Assembly: GCF_002980555.1 (NCBI RefSeq)
Contig: NZ_PVBT01000008.1
Location: 124,001 to 188,000, forward strand
Reading direction: 5' to 3'
From: Phyllobacterium myrsinacearum
GTDB taxonomy: Bacteria; Pseudomonadota; Alphaproteobacteria; Rhizobiales; Rhizobiaceae
DNA: 64,000 bases
A program made the position numbers and the translations under genes. This document shows, piece after piece, positions 63,539-64,000 of the stretch. Every line of letters begins with the position of its first letter. The first letter of the stretch is position 1. The notes beneath the pieces are model-generated. The model was not told where the DNA came from. It worked only from the letters and a program-made list of their open reading frames with translations, and did no database searches.

Positions 63539-64000
63539 CTCTGTTTCGCCGATCCGAATTCATCATCGCCTGCATCCTCTTTGCCGCCATGATCATCATT
63601 GGTCTGATCAACCCGGCCTTCTGGTCGCTGGATAACCTGTTCGGGCTCCTGCGCAGCAACGTCATCATCGGCATCATGGCGCTCGGTGTGCTTGTGGTGA
63701 TGATCTCGGGCGGCATCGACGTGTCGTTCACCGCCTTTGCCGCCGCCGCCATGTACCTGACCATCAAGCTGATGATCTATATCGGCTATGAGGGCGTGTT
63801 TCTGCCCTTCGTCGCGGCGACGCTCATTGGCCTGTTTCTCGGCGCGTTCAATGCGTTTTTCATCCACACATTCCGGATGATCCCGTTGATCGTGACATTG
63901 GGCACCGGCAGTGTCGTGCGCGGATTGCTGCTTGGCCTTGTCGGCACCAGTGTCATCAACATCGACAAGATGCCCCAGCAGCTGATCGCGTTTGCCAAGA
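63535..64000 (+). CDS. Sugar ABC transporter permease, partial
   Basis: The ATG at 63535 overlaps the ATPase stop (ATGA). The 155 residues visible are strongly hydrophobic, with the BPD_transp_2 (CUT2 permease) features MALGVLVVMISGGIDVSF and FFIHTFRMIPLIVTLGTGS. The gene runs off the right edge of the window. Confidence 0.93.
   Translation, partial: MTLFRRSEFIIACILFAAMIIIGLINPAFWSLDNLFGLLRSNVIIGIMALGVLVVMISGGIDVSFTAFAAAAMYLTIKLMIYIGYEGVFLPFVAATLIGLFLGAFNAFFIHTFRMIPLIVTLGTGSVVRGLLLGLVGTSVINIDKMPQQLIAFAK

Overview
The window is GC-rich, densely packed chromosomal DNA from an alphaproteobacterium of the order Hyphomicrobiales (Rhizobiales), most like the Brucellaceae/Phyllobacteriaceae/Rhizobiaceae. 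This rests on the conserved gene order surf1-ispH-thrB-rnhA, thrC-mpp-rimJ, a CcrM-type GANTC methyltransferase preceded by a CtrA-like box, and mutY / DUF721 / dsbA / smc / ppdK. Genus cannot be fixed from the sequence alone. No CRISPR array, insertion sequence, rRNA or complete prophage is visible.

Layout. 1-4.9 kb: tail of surf1, then ispH-thrB-rnhA, a 1-Cys peroxiredoxin, a DsbD-alpha-domain protein and YqgE. 4.9-11.1 kb (minus strand): apparent operon thrC-M16 peptidase-GNAT-membrane GGDEF/EAL protein. 11.2-15.7 kb: a lipoprotein, two HAD phosphatases, ccrM and mutY. 15.8-18.1 kb: an O-antigen ligase and a UDP-glucuronate epimerase placed between mutY and the DUF721 gene. 18.1-27.4 kb: DUF721/DciA-like gene, a candidate structured RNA, a small membrane protein, dsbA, smc, ppdK and a polysaccharide deacetylase. 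27.4-34 kb: MFS exporter/LysR pair, Ca2+/H+ antiporter, 6-phosphogluconate dehydrogenase, OmpA-family protein. 34.1-36.5 kb: two divergent citrate-synthase homologues, one fused to a MerR-like DNA-binding domain. 36.6-42.3 kb: YciI/DGPF protein with an ECF42-like sigma factor, GNAT, phytase-like esterase, class III aminotransferase. 42.6-45.3 kb: a visibly less GC-rich patch with a coiled-coil lipoprotein and a Tat-exported phospholipase C. 45.4-47.8 kb: DUF1499 protein, metallo-hydrolase, bioY. 47.9-54 kb: purine catabolism operon puuE-allA-xdhA-xdhB-uraD-uraH. 54-60.5 kb: an isolated DUF2793 (phage-type) gene and a surface-polysaccharide cluster (CapD-like dehydratase, GT2, WecA-like transferase, epimerase) interrupted by tRNA-Gln(TTG). 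60.6-64 kb: a CUT2-type sugar ABC transporter behind a palindromic LacI/FruR-type operator, its permease cut by the window end.

How the genes cooperate. The purine operon covers xanthine to urate and the steps from hydroxyisourate to allantoin, then allantoin ring opening and ureidoglycolate cleavage, but the urate-oxidising enzyme is absent here. The two polysaccharide loci (15.8-18.1 and 55.3-60.5 kb) supply lipid-linked sugar initiation, sugar-nucleotide conversion and O-antigen ligation. CcrM with its CtrA-like box points to cell-cycle control typical of the class.

Most worth following: the divergent citrate-synthase-like pair with complementary active-site defects and a palindromic intergenic operator; and the GC-rich foldable RNA candidate between the DUF721 gene and dsbA. 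Everything is read by eye from sequence; family names are from motif recognition, not database searches.
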